A stretch of DNA of 64,000 nucleotides from Bacteroidota bacterium (GCA_023437225.1 JAEZGS010000024.1:124001-188000), one strand, 5' to 3'; counted from the stretch's first letter, positions 43,895-52,479 are shown. Notes: generated from the sequence alone by a model not told the origin. A program made the numbers and translations.

Positions 43895-45022
43895 ATGCGG
43901 ATCGGAATTGAAGTTCAGAGGATATTCAGGAACAATAAACACGGAATGGAGATCGTTGGGGTCGAGCTGATGAAGGAATTGCAACAGCTCGACCACAACA
44001 ATCAGTATGTGCTTTTTGCCAAGGACGGACCGGATAAGGACTGCATACAGGAAACTCCCAATTTCAAGATCCAGACCTTCAAATCACTCACATACGCTGA
44101 TTGGGAACAGATCACACTACCCAAAGTAATTAAGCAGGAGAGATTGGATCTGCTGCATTGCACTTGCAATACGGGACCTGTATTCTCCCCGGTTCCGATG
44201 ATGCTTACGCTGCACGATATTATTTATCTTGAAAATCTCAACTTCAAAGGATCGAGCTATCAAAACTTTGGTAACATCTACAGACGCATAGTGGTTCCGA
44301 AAGTTGTTGAAAAGTGTGAGTTCATCATCACTGTTTCAGAATTTGAAAAGAAACTGATACGGGAACGTCTTGAAGTACCCGAAGAGAAAGTAAAAGTTAT
44401 TTACAACGGAATAAGCAGGCAGTTTTTTGCAGATATCGATGCTGAAACGATAACATCGTTCAGGCAGCTCCATGAACTTCCCTCGGAGTTCATGTTGTTC
44501 CTGGGGAACAAAGCTCCGAAAAAGAATACGGTGAATGTAGTAAAAGCATATACGATGTATTGCAGGATGTCGAAGAACCCTTTACCGCTTGTAGTACTTG
44601 ATATTGAAAGACAGCAAATGGCACGCGTGCTGCGTGATCTGAAATCGTCGTGGTGTTTGAAAAACTTTCATTTTCCCGGTTATATTCAGCCTGCAGAAAT
44701 GCCACTTATGTATAACGCAGCATCGATTTTTTTGTATCCTTCATTACGCGAAAGTTTCGGAATGCCGATACTTGAAGCGATGGCCTGCAAAACCCCGGTG
44801 ATCACCTCCAATACATCGTCGATGCCCGAAGTGGCGGGTGATGCAGCATTATATGTGGACCCATTTTCGGTGGAAGATATCGCCAAAGGGATAAAACTTA
44901 TGTGCGACAATGAACAGTTGAGAAACAATCTTGTTTTGAAAGGGCAACAGCGTGCAAAACAATTTCCATGGAGTGCAGCAGCAACTAAAGTACTTGAGCT
45001 CTACAACAGGATTGCAAAATAA
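43895..45022 (+). CDS. Glycosyltransferase family 4 (GT-B)
   Basis: This is a 375-residue GT-B glycosyltransferase without a signal peptide. The N-terminal domain has RIFRNNKHGMEIVGVELMKE and LHCTCNTGPV...LTLHDIIYLEN. The C-terminal donor-binding domain has EFMLFLGNKAPKKN and the E-x7-E signature in YPSLRESFGMPILEAMACKTPVI, written here in parts as SLRESFGM and ILEAMAC. It probably uses a nucleotide sugar to extend a cell-surface glycan at the inner face of the cytoplasmic membrane. Donor and acceptor are unknown. No other glycan genes adjoin it; the surface-sugar operon lies 10 kb further on. A terminator shared with queA follows. Confidence 0.92.
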   Translation: MRIGIEVQRIFRNNKHGMEIVGVELMKELQQLDHNNQYVLFAKDGPDKDCIQETPNFKIQTFKSLTYADWEQITLPKVIKQERLDLLHCTCNTGPVFSPVPMMLTLHDIIYLENLNFKGSSYQNFGNIYRRIVVPKVVEKCEFIITVSEFEKKLIRERLEVPEEKVKVIYNGISRQFFADIDAETITSFRQLHELPSEFMLFLGNKAPKKNTVNVVKAYTMYCRMSKNPLPLVVLDIERQQMARVLRDLKSSWCLKNFHFPGYIQPAEMPLMYNAASIFLYPSLRESFGMPILEAMACKTPVITSNTSSMPEVAGDAALYVDPFSVEDIAKGIKLMCDNEQLRNNLVLKGQQRAKQFPWSAAATKVLELYNRIAK

Positions 45023-45026
45023 AAAT

Positions 45027-45069
45027 GGGAACCAGGTAGCGAGCCTGATTCCCATAACTTACTTTTTTT
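45027..45069. terminator. Bidirectional terminator between glycosyltransferase and queA
   Basis: A stem of about 10 bp with one mismatch (GGGAACCAGG / CCTGATTCCC) and a 7-base loop is flanked by an A-run on the left and a seven-T run on the right. On the minus strand the U-tract follows the stem directly, so it is best placed to end the queA transcript. Confidence 0.75.
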
Positions 45070-45075
45070 GATCCA

Positions 45076-46125
45076 TTAGATGACCAGCATCGCATCACCA
45101 TAACTGAAGAAACGATATTTATCTTTAATGGCTTTTTTATACGCTTCCATCGCAAGGTCATATCCTGCAAATGCACATACCATTATCAGCAAACTTGTTT
45201 TTGGAAGATGAAAATTCGTAACAAGCGAATCTGCAATATTGAAATTATAAGGTGGATGAATGAAAATATTCGTCCAGCCTTCCGAAGGCTTCAACAGCTT
45301 TTCTGCAGTGTATGAAGATTCAATGGCGCGCATTGTGGTTGTACCTATCGAACAGATACGCTTATTACCTTCAATGGCTTTGTTTACGATCTTGCATGCG
45401 GCATCATCGATGCGATAATACTCGGCGTCCATCTTATGTTTGCTCAGATCCTCCACTTCGATAGGTCGGAAGGTTCCAAGGCCTGTATGCAGGGTAACCT
45501 CTGAGAATCGAACACCTTTTATCTCGAGTCGTTTGATCAGTTCTTTGGAGAAGTGCAAACCGGCAGTCGGAGCCGCAACCGCCCCTTCGTGCTTAGCATA
45601 TACCGTTTGATAGCGTTCTTTATCTTCCTCATCAGGCTTACGCTTGATGTATTTCGGCAAAGGTGTTTCTCCCAGGATCTCTAACATTTGCCTGAATTCT
45701 TCATCGGTGCCATCCCAAAGAAAACGAATGGTACGACCCCTGGATGTAGTATTGTCAATTACTTCAGCAACCAGCTCATCGTTCTCCCCAAAATAAAGTT
45801 TGTTTCCTACGCGAATCTTTCTTGCGGGATCAACGATAACATCCCAGAGACGATTTGGTTTGTTCAGTTCACGCAAAAGGAACACTTCGATCTTCGCGCC
45901 GGTTTTTTCCTTGCGGCCATACATACGTGCAGGAAAAACTTTTGTGTTGTTCACAACAAACACGTCCTTATCATCGAAATAGTCTAGTATATCCTTAAAA
46001 TGTTTGTTCTCGATCTGACCGGTTTTACGATGAACCACCATCATACGGGCATCTTCTCTTTTCTTCGCAGGGTGTTGGGCAATAAGGTTCAACGGCAAGT
46101 CGAACTTGAATTGAGATAATTTCAT
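45076..46125 (-). CDS. queA: S-adenosylmethionine:tRNA ribosyltransferase-isomerase
   Basis: QueA transfers and isomerises the ribosyl part of SAM to preQ1 in tRNA, giving epoxyqueuosine. The characteristic N-terminus MKLSQFKFDLPLNLIAQHPA sets the start; an extension of eight codons upstream has no support. Further family motifs are VFVVNNTKVFPARMYG, GAVAAPTAGLHFS, LHTGLGTFRPI, and TNFHLPKTSLLIMV. The length of 349 residues is normal. The ~160-base region upstream contains nested inverted repeats that could form a structured leader RNA. Confidence 0.97.
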   Translation of the reverse strand: MKLSQFKFDLPLNLIAQHPAKKREDARMMVVHRKTGQIENKHFKDILDYFDDKDVFVVNNTKVFPARMYGRKEKTGAKIEVFLLRELNKPNRLWDVIVDPARKIRVGNKLYFGENDELVAEVIDNTTSRGRTIRFLWDGTDEEFRQMLEILGETPLPKYIKRKPDEEDKERYQTVYAKHEGAVAAPTAGLHFSKELIKRLEIKGVRFSEVTLHTGLGTFRPIEVEDLSKHKMDAEYYRIDDAACKIVNKAIEGNKRICSIGTTTMRAIESSYTAEKLLKPSEGWTNIFIHPPYNFNIADSLVTNFHLPKTSLLIMVCAFAGYDLAMEAYKKAIKDKYRFFSYGDAMLVI

Positions 46126-46152
46126 CTGAATGTTTTTGTAGAAAGCCAAGAA

Positions 46153-46223
46153 GATATCAATCGAGCGAAGTAGGTAGTCGGTAATCCGAACAAACCTGAT
46201 CTTACGGCACCAGGTTTGATATC
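46153..46223 (-). promoter_or_regulatory. Potential structured leader RNA of queA (three-way junction)
   Basis: Read on the minus strand, an outer pairing (GATAT with ATATC at the two ends) encloses an 8-bp hairpin (CAAACCTG / CAGGTTTG, 12-base loop) and a 4-bp hairpin (TCGG-ATTA-CCGA). The element lies 28 bases before the queA start and downstream of a TACCTTCG box (46248-46255). queA is a classic target of preQ1 riboswitches, but I cannot match this to a known preQ1 class. Part of it resembles the GTAATCGG intergenic repeat, so it may be repeat-derived. Confidence 0.4.
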
Positions 46224-46283
46224 ATGAAATGGCTGATTTTAAGCGGGCGAAGGTACGGAATTTTTTGACAGCGCAGGAAATTT

Positions 46284-48008
46284 TTAGCGGCCACTGAGCT
46301 TTGAACCGGGTATTGAACTTATCAGTTCGCGGGTATATGGGTGCGCCGGCTTATCGTACACTGCTTCGGTCAGGCCTTCTTCAACAATCTTGCCCTGGTG
46401 CATGATGTACAGCCGGTCAGATACATACCTTAACAAAGCAAGATCGTGCGAAATAAACAAGGCACTGAATCCGAACTCTTTTTTGAGATCGTTCAGTAAA
46501 TTGATAACCTGAGCCTGCACACTGACATCAAGGGCCGATACCGATTCATCACAAACAATGAATTCCGGCTTCAATGAAAGAGCACGCGCAATGACCACAC
46601 GCTGTCGTTGCCCCCCGGAAAATTCATGTGGGTATCTCATGAAATGTTCGCTGCCAAGTCCAACTTTTTCAAGCAGTACAATGATCTCATTTTTTGCATT
46701 GGAACGCGTGATCTTTTTGTGTGCCTGCATTGCTTCCATGATGGCTTCGCCAATTCTTATTCTCGGGTTTAACGAAGAGTAGGGGTCCTGGAAAATCAGC
46801 TGCATACGGCTCCGCAGGTTGCGAATACGCGAGGCTTGCAGCGAAGTAATGTCCATGCCATCGAAGTTGATGGTACCTGCCGTGGTTGGTACGAGTCTCA
46901 GTAACGCGCGACCCAGTGTGGTCTTGCCGCTGCCGGAACCGCCTGCAAGTCCTACCGTCTCTCCGCGGCCAATCACAATCGTCACGTCATCGACCGCATT
47001 GAATTTCATACCCCGGGGGCCCCGAAACTCTACGCCGATGTGGGTGCCACTTACCAAGGGAGTAGTTTGAATGGTCATGCTTTGCGGAGATAAAGCCGGT
47101 CCTTTAACTGTGGTCGAAGCCATATTGGTTTCGCCGGTTACTACATCCGTTTTGAGTTGTTTTACTTTTATAAAATCTCCTACCACAGGCAATCGTTGGG
47201 ATTTGGGATGATTTGCGGGCCGGCATGCGAGCAGTGCACGAGTGTACGGATGCGAGGCTGCATGGATAAGGCTTCCAGCCTCCCCATATTCGACTAGCTG
47301 CCCCTGATACATAACGGCGATGTGTGTGGCGATGTCGGATACCAGTGCAAGATCATGACTGATGAATATTACGGCCATTTTAGTTTCGGCCTGCAGCTTA
47401 TGAATAAGCGCTATAATGCTTTTTTGTACGGTAACATCGAGCGCAGTTGTTGGCTCATCGCAGATCAGCAACAAGGGATTTGTACTCATCGCCATGGCGA
47501 TCATGACTCTTTGTTTCTGTCCGCCACTTAACTGGTGAGGGTATTTTCGGTAGATAGTATCCGGGTCTGGTAATTCAACCCTGGTGAAAAGTTCAATAAC
47601 TCGTTGCTTTACGTTTTGCCTGCTGATGTTTTCGTGCGCCTGTATCGCTTCGGCTACCTGTTCACCGCAGGTTAATACAGGATTTAGCGAGGTCATCGGT
47701 TCCTGGAAGACCATGGAGATCTTTGCTCCCCGTGTGGATCGTAGCTGTTGTAACGGTTCGCTAAGCAGATCAGTTCGTTCGCCGCCTTCCGGTGAAAACC
47801 AGATATGTCCCTGGGGATATTTCACATGCGCCGATGAAATAAGTTGCAGAATACTTAGAGCAGTGACCGACTTGCCGGAGCCCGACTCGCCAACGATAGC
47901 GAGTGTCTGATTTTGATATAATTCCAACGATAAATCCTTCACTGCCTCAACTTCCGCGGTATCAAATTTAACGGACAGCCGATCAATATGCAGTAGAGGT
48001 GCAGACAT
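46284..48008 (-). CDS. Fused oligopeptide/dipeptide ABC transporter ATPase (two ATPase domains)
   Basis: Two complete ABC ATPase domains lie in one 574-residue chain, equivalent to DppD and DppF (or YejF/GsiA). Domain one has Walker A GESGSGKSVT, signature LSGGQKQR and Walker B LLICDEPTTALD. Domain two has GGSGSGKTTLG, FSGGQRQR and FIVCDESVSALD. Each is followed by the oligopeptide-type C-terminal motif (HPYTRALLACRP; HPYTRELISSIPG). It energises import of peptides or related substrates at the cytoplasmic membrane. No permease or binding protein gene is adjacent. The AMP nucleosidase gene ends a single base upstream, so the two are probably cotranscribed. Confidence 0.95.
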   Translation of the reverse strand: MSAPLLHIDRLSVKFDTAEVEAVKDLSLELYQNQTLAIVGESGSGKSVTALSILQLISSAHVKYPQGHIWFSPEGGERTDLLSEPLQQLRSTRGAKISMVFQEPMTSLNPVLTCGEQVAEAIQAHENISRQNVKQRVIELFTRVELPDPDTIYRKYPHQLSGGQKQRVMIAMAMSTNPLLLICDEPTTALDVTVQKSIIALIHKLQAETKMAVIFISHDLALVSDIATHIAVMYQGQLVEYGEAGSLIHAASHPYTRALLACRPANHPKSQRLPVVGDFIKVKQLKTDVVTGETNMASTTVKGPALSPQSMTIQTTPLVSGTHIGVEFRGPRGMKFNAVDDVTIVIGRGETVGLAGGSGSGKTTLGRALLRLVPTTAGTINFDGMDITSLQASRIRNLRSRMQLIFQDPYSSLNPRIRIGEAIMEAMQAHKKITRSNAKNEIIVLLEKVGLGSEHFMRYPHEFSGGQRQRVVIARALSLKPEFIVCDESVSALDVSVQAQVINLLNDLKKEFGFSALFISHDLALLRYVSDRLYIMHQGKIVEEGLTEAVYDKPAHPYTRELISSIPGSKLSGR

Positions 48009-48009
48009 C

Positions 48010-48780
48010 CTAAAATTTAAGATGTTTAACTGTAAGACCGTTATTGATCAATTGCTTCAATGAATCTATCCCGATGCGAATATGCCGTTCAACATAAGAA
48101 GCGGTTACTTTTTTATCGCTCTCTTCCGTTTTTACACCCTCCGGTGTCATCGGCTGATCGCTTACCAGCAGGAGCGCTCCGGTAGGAATCTTGTTGTAAA
48201 AGCCTACTGTGAATATTGTTGCCGTTTCCATATCAATGGCGTGGGCGCGGATTTGCTGTAGATATTCTTTGAACTTTTCATCATGTTCCCATACACGCCG
48301 GTTGGTGGTATACACCGTGCCAGTCCAGTAATCTTCACCGTAATCACGAATCGTGGTTGACACCGCTTTTTGCAACGCAAACGCAGGCATGGCGGGCACT
48401 TCAGGTGGGAAGTAATCGTCGGAGGTACCTTCCCCGCGAATAGCTGCAATGGGAAGTATCAGATCGCCAAGTTTGTTTCGTTTTTTCAAACCTCCGCATT
48501 TTCCAAGAAATAATACCGCTTTCGGATTTATTGCTGAGAGAAGGTCCATTACTGTTGCCGCAGTGGGACTTCCCATTCCAAAATTGATCATGGTAATATC
48601 GCCGGAGGTAACGCATTGCATGGGCTTATACAGATCAACGATCTCTGCATCGTTCCATTCCGCAAACAATTGAAGGTAGTGGCTGAAGTTGGTTAACAGA
48701 AGGTATTTGCCGAAGTTCTCGAGTTTTTCGCCTGTGTACCGGGGTAGCCAGTTCTTTACAATTTCTTCTTTTGATTTCAT
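48010..48780 (-). CDS. amn: AMP nucleosidase
   Basis: This 256-residue protein belongs to the nucleoside phosphorylase fold, and matches the short Bacteroidota AMP nucleosidase that cleaves AMP to adenine and ribose 5-phosphate. Conserved segments are DITMINFGMGSPTAATVMDL, VLFLGKCGGLKKR, IRGEGTSDDYFPPEVPA, and AIDMETATIFTVGF with the purine-contacting methionine-glutamate pair, then LLVSDQPMTPEG. It is cytoplasmic and helps set adenylate levels. The ABC ATPase gene follows after one base. The divergent nuclease-like gene starts 34 bases upstream, leaving a very short shared promoter region. Confidence 0.93.
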   Translation of the reverse strand: MKSKEEIVKNWLPRYTGEKLENFGKYLLLTNFSHYLQLFAEWNDAEIVDLYKPMQCVTSGDITMINFGMGSPTAATVMDLLSAINPKAVLFLGKCGGLKKRNKLGDLILPIAAIRGEGTSDDYFPPEVPAMPAFALQKAVSTTIRDYGEDYWTGTVYTTNRRVWEHDEKFKEYLQQIRAHAIDMETATIFTVGFYNKIPTGALLLVSDQPMTPEGVKTEESDKKVTASYVERHIRIGIDSLKQLINNGLTVKHLKF

Positions 48781-48814
48781 GTCCGAAGATAAGTTTTTAT
48801 AATTTTCCGCCTTT

Positions 48815-49252
48815 ATGATCCAGATTAACTATCCGAAGCACGATTTCAAAATACGTGAGGATAATAAGGTTCCCTTTATTTTCGATGAACTTCGGAAAAC
48901 ATGGTTGAAGCTCACACCTGAGGAATGGGTAAGGCAAAACTTTGTGCAATATCTTATCCGGGTGAAACATTATCCATCTGCTTACATTGCGGTTGAAAAA
49001 CAATTGAAACTTGGAGAGCTGGTCAAAAGGTTTGATCTGCTTGTATATGATAAAGCACACAAGCCATTCATGATGATCGAATGCAAGGCAATGCAGGTGA
49101 AGCTTGATGAAAAGGTTATGCACCAGGTTCTTACTTACAACATCTCTGTACCGGTTCCATATCTCATCATCACGAACGGTGTTTATTGTATGGGTATTTC
49201 GCGCAAGGAACAGGATGTTCGCTGGTTAAATGAAATTCCTGATCATCACTGA
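48815..49252 (+). CDS. Stand-alone HsdR N-terminal domain (PD-(D/E)xK nuclease-like) protein
   Basis: This 145-residue protein corresponds to the N-terminal domain of type I restriction subunit HsdR, here on its own. A PD-(D/E)xK-like core is visible: a glutamate in IAVEKQLKLG, RFDLLVYD with the metal-binding aspartate, then MMIECKAM (E-x-K). The last strand-helix part VPYLIITNGVYCMGI is also typical. No HsdM or HsdS gene and no helicase domain are nearby, so this is not a restriction enzyme as it stands. Such orphans are widespread and conserved in Bacteroidota, suggesting a housekeeping nucleic-acid role. The function is unknown. Confidence 0.85.
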   Translation: MIQINYPKHDFKIREDNKVPFIFDELRKTWLKLTPEEWVRQNFVQYLIRVKHYPSAYIAVEKQLKLGELVKRFDLLVYDKAHKPFMMIECKAMQVKLDEKVMHQVLTYNISVPVPYLIITNGVYCMGISRKEQDVRWLNEIPDHH

Positions 49253-49267
49253 TTGCGTGCGTAAGGC

Positions 49268-49295
49268 AAAAAAAAAGGGCCGCAAAGCAGCCCTT
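49268..49295 (-). terminator. gdhA rho-independent terminator
   Basis: An AAGGGC / GCCCTT stem with a 9-base loop is preceded on the plus strand by nine A, giving a T-run after the hairpin on the minus strand. It ends the glutamate dehydrogenase transcript and also lies just past the convergent nuclease-like gene. Confidence 0.8.
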
Positions 49296-49312
49296 CAAAA
49301 AGATATTTTTCT

Positions 49313-50731
49313 TTATGGGAAGATTCCCAGTTCCGCATAGCTTGTGCCCACTTTATTGATGGCCACTACATAAGCTGCAGTGCGCATATCGGGAATTTCC
49401 GGGTTTTGTTTCCAAACTTCCATGATCTCTCTTGTAGCAGTGATCATTGTTTCCTCGAGACCGCTTCTCACCAGATCCACTTCATCAGGTCCATGCATGA
49501 TCAATTCACGTTCACGTGCGTTCACCTGCTTGCCGGTCAAATTTTCTATAGATCCGAGAATCTGTCCGTTCAGGTTTTCAGTGAATCTTTTTTCCATGCG
49601 ACCATACCGAACATGGCTCAGGTTTTTAAGCCATTCGAAATATGAAACGGTTACGCCACCGGCATTCAGATACATATCGGGAACTACAAGAATTCCGCGT
49701 TCAGCGAAGTTCTCATCTGCTTCCGGAGTCAATGGTCCGTTGGCTGCTTCACCGATGATCTTTGCTTTGACCCTTGGAGCATTTTCTCCATTTATTACGT
49801 TCTCCAGTGCAGCAGGAATCAGGATGTCGCACTCCATTTCCAGAGCATCAGAGGATTTGTCGAAATTATTTGCACCGGGATAATTCAGGATGGAGCCGGT
49901 TTCTTTTCTGTGACGGAATATCTGGTCAACCTCAAGTCCTGATGTACTCCAGATGGCACCTTCGTATTCAGCAAGTCCAACGATCAATGCGCCAGCTTCT
50001 TCGAAGAACTTGGCAGTATGATAACCAACATTACCGAGACCTTGTACCACCACGCGTTTCCCTTCAACTCCCGTTTCAAGGCCGAGTTTGCTCATTACTT
50101 CTTTCATCTGGCATACTTCGCGCAAGCCATAAAAAACACCGAGTCCTGTTGCCTCTCTTCTTCCTCTTACGCCACCCTGTGTCACTGGTTTGCCGGTAAC
50201 GCAGCCTTGTGCATCGATCTCACCCGGGCGCATGCTTGAATATGTATCAAGTATCCATGCCATCTCTCTTTCACCAGTGCCATAATCGGGAGCAGGCACG
50301 TCAATACCAGGTCCGATAAAATTCTTTTTGATGAGTTCAGATGTGTAGCGGCGTGTGATCTTTTCAAGATCATATGCTGAATACTTGCTTGTATCAATGG
50401 TGATACCTCCTTTAGCACCGCCGAATGGTACATTCACAATTGCGCACTTGTATGTCATCAGCGCGGCCAATGCCATCACTTCATCAAGATTAACGTTAGG
50501 TGCGAAACGAATACCTCCCTTACATGGGCTCTTATGGTGTGAATGTTGAACCCGGTATGCTTTGATGACTTCTATCTTATCGCCCACCTTCACGGGGAAG
50601 TGCATACGATAAACTGCGTTGCATTGCTTGATCTGCTCAAGGATTCCTGGATCCCATGAAGTAAATTTCGCAGCTTTGTCAAAGCTTTTTTCAACGGCAC
50701 CAAAAAAACTATATTCCTGATGTGCTGACAT
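49313..50731 (-). CDS. gdhA: Glutamate dehydrogenase (Glu/Leu/Phe/Val family)
   Basis: The enzyme interconverts glutamate and 2-oxoglutarate plus ammonia, linking nitrogen and TCA metabolism. Motifs are HKSPCKGGIRFAPNV (substrate lysine), AIVNVPFGGAKGGI with the catalytic-region lysine, GIDVPAPDYGTGEREMAWI, and the Rossmann VVVQGLGNVGYHTAKFFEE. Length 472 is slightly above the ~420-450 usual for the hexameric NAD-type. Leucine or other amino acid dehydrogenase activity is possible but less likely. The gene is monocistronic, with a terminator and a long palindrome in its upstream region. Confidence 0.94.
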   Translation of the reverse strand: MSAHQEYSFFGAVEKSFDKAAKFTSWDPGILEQIKQCNAVYRMHFPVKVGDKIEVIKAYRVQHSHHKSPCKGGIRFAPNVNLDEVMALAALMTYKCAIVNVPFGGAKGGITIDTSKYSAYDLEKITRRYTSELIKKNFIGPGIDVPAPDYGTGEREMAWILDTYSSMRPGEIDAQGCVTGKPVTQGGVRGRREATGLGVFYGLREVCQMKEVMSKLGLETGVEGKRVVVQGLGNVGYHTAKFFEEAGALIVGLAEYEGAIWSTSGLEVDQIFRHRKETGSILNYPGANNFDKSSDALEMECDILIPAALENVINGENAPRVKAKIIGEAANGPLTPEADENFAERGILVVPDMYLNAGGVTVSYFEWLKNLSHVRYGRMEKRFTENLNGQILGSIENLTGKQVNARERELIMHGPDEVDLVRSGLEETMITATREIMEVWKQNPEIPDMRTAAYVVAINKVGTSYAELGIFP

Positions 50732-50780
50732 GTTTTGCTGTTTATTTTATTGAATAATTAGTGAAGCTTGATTTTTCGAG

Positions 50781-50814
50781 TGCCAAATAAACGAACATTC
50801 GTTAACATTTGGCA
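50781..50814. promoter_or_regulatory. Nested palindrome upstream of gdhA (candidate operator)
   Basis: An outer perfect 8-bp inverted repeat (TGCCAAAT / ATTTGGCA) encloses an inner perfect 6-bp one (AACGAA / TTCGTT) around a 2-base centre. The spacers between arms are 1 and 3 bases. It sits 50-83 bases before the gdhA start, in a place and form that suit a dimeric repressor or activator site. A stem in the leader RNA is an alternative reading. Confidence 0.55.
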
Positions 50815-50873
50815 TGATTAATTTCAATTGATTGCTACTTAATAAAAGCCTGACCAGTATAATGTAAATACCT

Positions 50874-51092
50874 CTATACATCCTGTTTTTCAAGTTTGGT
50901 GATCTTACGATCAAGCCGCACCAGGTAAAAAATGACGCCTGCGAGGATGGTCAGCAACACGGCTACCACAACATAAATTTTGCCTTCGGCTCGCAGACCT
51001 GAAGCATCATTCACATCATTTAAAGTGGTATCCTGGGCCTGAAGAAATGCGCTAATAAGAAGGGCAAGGGTTGCCAGCAGATATCGTTTCAT
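50874..51092 (-). CDS. ccmD: CcmD family protein
   Basis: This 72-residue protein has a cleavable-looking N-terminal hydrophobic segment (MKRYLLATLALLISAFLQAQ). A single transmembrane helix (IYVVVAVLLTILAGVIFYLV) is followed by a basic cytoplasmic tail (RLDRKITKLEKQ). That layout is typical of the CcmD-like proteins of Bacteroidota, which stabilise the heme exporter. It lies 2 bases after the CcmC-like gene, so the assignment is supported by context. It is too short for firm homology by eye. Confidence 0.85.
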   Translation of the reverse strand: MKRYLLATLALLISAFLQAQDTTLNDVNDASGLRAEGKIYVVVAVLLTILAGVIFYLVRLDRKITKLEKQDV

Positions 51093-51094
51093 GT

Positions 51095-51769
51095 TCAGAT
51101 TCTTTCCAGTTTTTGTTCTTCGAGTTTTCTAAGCCGAATAAATAAAGTTGACATCCAGATTCCCAGTAATGTCCATCCGAGCACTGCAGGCCAGAAGATC
51201 ACACGCATCTCAGGGTCCAGATCACTCCCGCTCATTGCAGGATTTCCCTCAACCCCTTTGCCACCGGGATGTAATGATTCTACCATACGCGGCAGCACCA
51301 TGATCATGGGGATGTAAATGAAATAAGCAAAGATGTTATATACCGCGGCAATGCGCGCACGCTTGTCGATATCCGTAATCGAATTCCGGAGCACGAAATA
51401 AGCAAGATAAATAAGCAATGCAATGGCGGCGCCGAGCTGTTTTGGATCGTTATTCCAGGGCGCACCCCATGTGTAATTAGCCCATATAGCGCCGGTGATC
51501 AATCCCAAAATGCCAAACAGTGTTCCTGTTTTTGCATATTCATTCGAAAGACTATCCGCTTTTATTGACGGTCTTTGTAGGTACCGGATGGCATTGATCA
51601 ATGAGATGGTGATCAGTGCAAGCTGACCAAACCACATGGGAACATGAAAGAAGAGATTTCTTATCGTTTGCTGAAGGTTTCCAATATCCGGCACGCGCAC
51701 AGTAAAGCCGCGCACAACGGTATATACAAGTAACAAGACAGCCAGAACCTTCCACCAGTTACGGCGCAT
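51095..51769 (-). CDS. ccmC: Cytochrome c biogenesis heme-handling protein CcmC/CcsA
   Basis: About six transmembrane segments and a periplasmic tryptophan-rich loop (WANYTWGAPWNNDPKQ) mark this as a CcmC/CcsA heme-handling protein. Two candidate heme-ligand histidines lie in LFFHVPMWFG and VESLHPGGKG. Length 224 fits CcmC. It presents heme for attachment to apocytochromes c in the periplasm, which matters for the di-heme cytochrome encoded at 17-18.4 kb. It lies between ccmB and ccmD on the same strand. The tryptophan loop is less tryptophan-rich than in E. coli CcmC. Confidence 0.93.
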   Translation of the reverse strand: MRRNWWKVLAVLLLVYTVVRGFTVRVPDIGNLQQTIRNLFFHVPMWFGQLALITISLINAIRYLQRPSIKADSLSNEYAKTGTLFGILGLITGAIWANYTWGAPWNNDPKQLGAAIALLIYLAYFVLRNSITDIDKRARIAAVYNIFAYFIYIPMIMVLPRMVESLHPGGKGVEGNPAMSGSDLDPEMRVIFWPAVLGWTLLGIWMSTLFIRLRKLEEQKLERI

Positions 51770-51808
51770 ATCAATAATTTAAGTGTCAAAAATAGGGTAA
51801 TCGAACTA

Positions 51809-52468
51809 TCAATCCTTCCATAAAAAAGGAAAGAGGATGATAGAAAGCGTTACTACCAGCAAGTCCAATCCTATCAATAGCAATATAAGCTGTGATAGTC
51901 CCGATTGAATCACATCTGCAAATGCGATATTAGAGATCTTCATCAGCAGCAGCACCTGCGGGATGATCAAAGGAAAACCAAGGATGGCCATCAATGCCGC
52001 ATTTTGTTGGGCTCTTGCGGCAATGGCAGCGAGAAATGTAAATACGAGGCTCAGGCTTATCCCACCCAAACAAGCTATGCCGAGAAACCGGAACGCATGT
52101 ACAAGAGGATCGCCGAGTAATAACATAAAGAGCGATAAACTGGTAACGCTCATCAATACCATCAGGAACGCATTGAAAACGAGCTTGGACAAAATGTAAT
52201 CGCGCGCCCCGGAGATTGTATAATAGTAAAGCATTCTGCCACGACTTTCCTGCAGAAAACTTTTTGCTACTGCATTTACACAAATAAACAATTGTATCAT
52301 CCAGAATAAGCCGTTCCAAACCTTTTCTTCAGGCTGTTGCATGGCCAGATAGAGCACAAAAATGGTGGATGCCACATACAGCAGAATGCCATAGAAAGTA
52401 TACTGCTGGCGGATCTCCAGCAACAGATCTTTTCTTAACAATGCATAGATTTTCTGAATGGATCTCAA
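51809..52468 (-). CDS. ccmB: Heme exporter protein CcmB
   Basis: CcmB is the membrane subunit of the CcmABCD ABC complex that releases heme-loaded CcmE. The 219-residue protein has six hydrophobic segments and the expected N-terminal cytoplasmic part (IYALLRKDLLLEIRQQYTFY). Two further conserved-looking stretches are SFLQESRGRMLYYYTISGA and GGISLSLVFTFLAAIAARAQ. The matching ATPase (ccmA) is not next to it and must be elsewhere. The thymidine kinase gene lies 11 bases upstream, suggesting one tdk-ccmB-ccmC-ccmD transcript. Confidence 0.93.
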   Translation of the reverse strand: MRSIQKIYALLRKDLLLEIRQQYTFYGILLYVASTIFVLYLAMQQPEEKVWNGLFWMIQLFICVNAVAKSFLQESRGRMLYYYTISGARDYILSKLVFNAFLMVLMSVTSLSLFMLLLGDPLVHAFRFLGIACLGGISLSLVFTFLAAIAARAQQNAALMAILGFPLIIPQVLLLMKISNIAFADVIQSGLSQLILLLIGLDLLVVTLSIILFPFLWKD

Positions 52469-52479
52469 TTAAAGCAGTT

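Noticed and set aside
46153..46223. A known preQ1 riboswitch at queA
   Set aside because: I do not see the short conserved hairpin and A-rich tail of class I, nor a clear match to other classes. Only the structural potential is reported.
48815..49252. Type I restriction-modification locus
   Set aside because: Only the N-terminal domain of HsdR is present; there is no helicase part and no HsdM or HsdS gene nearby.
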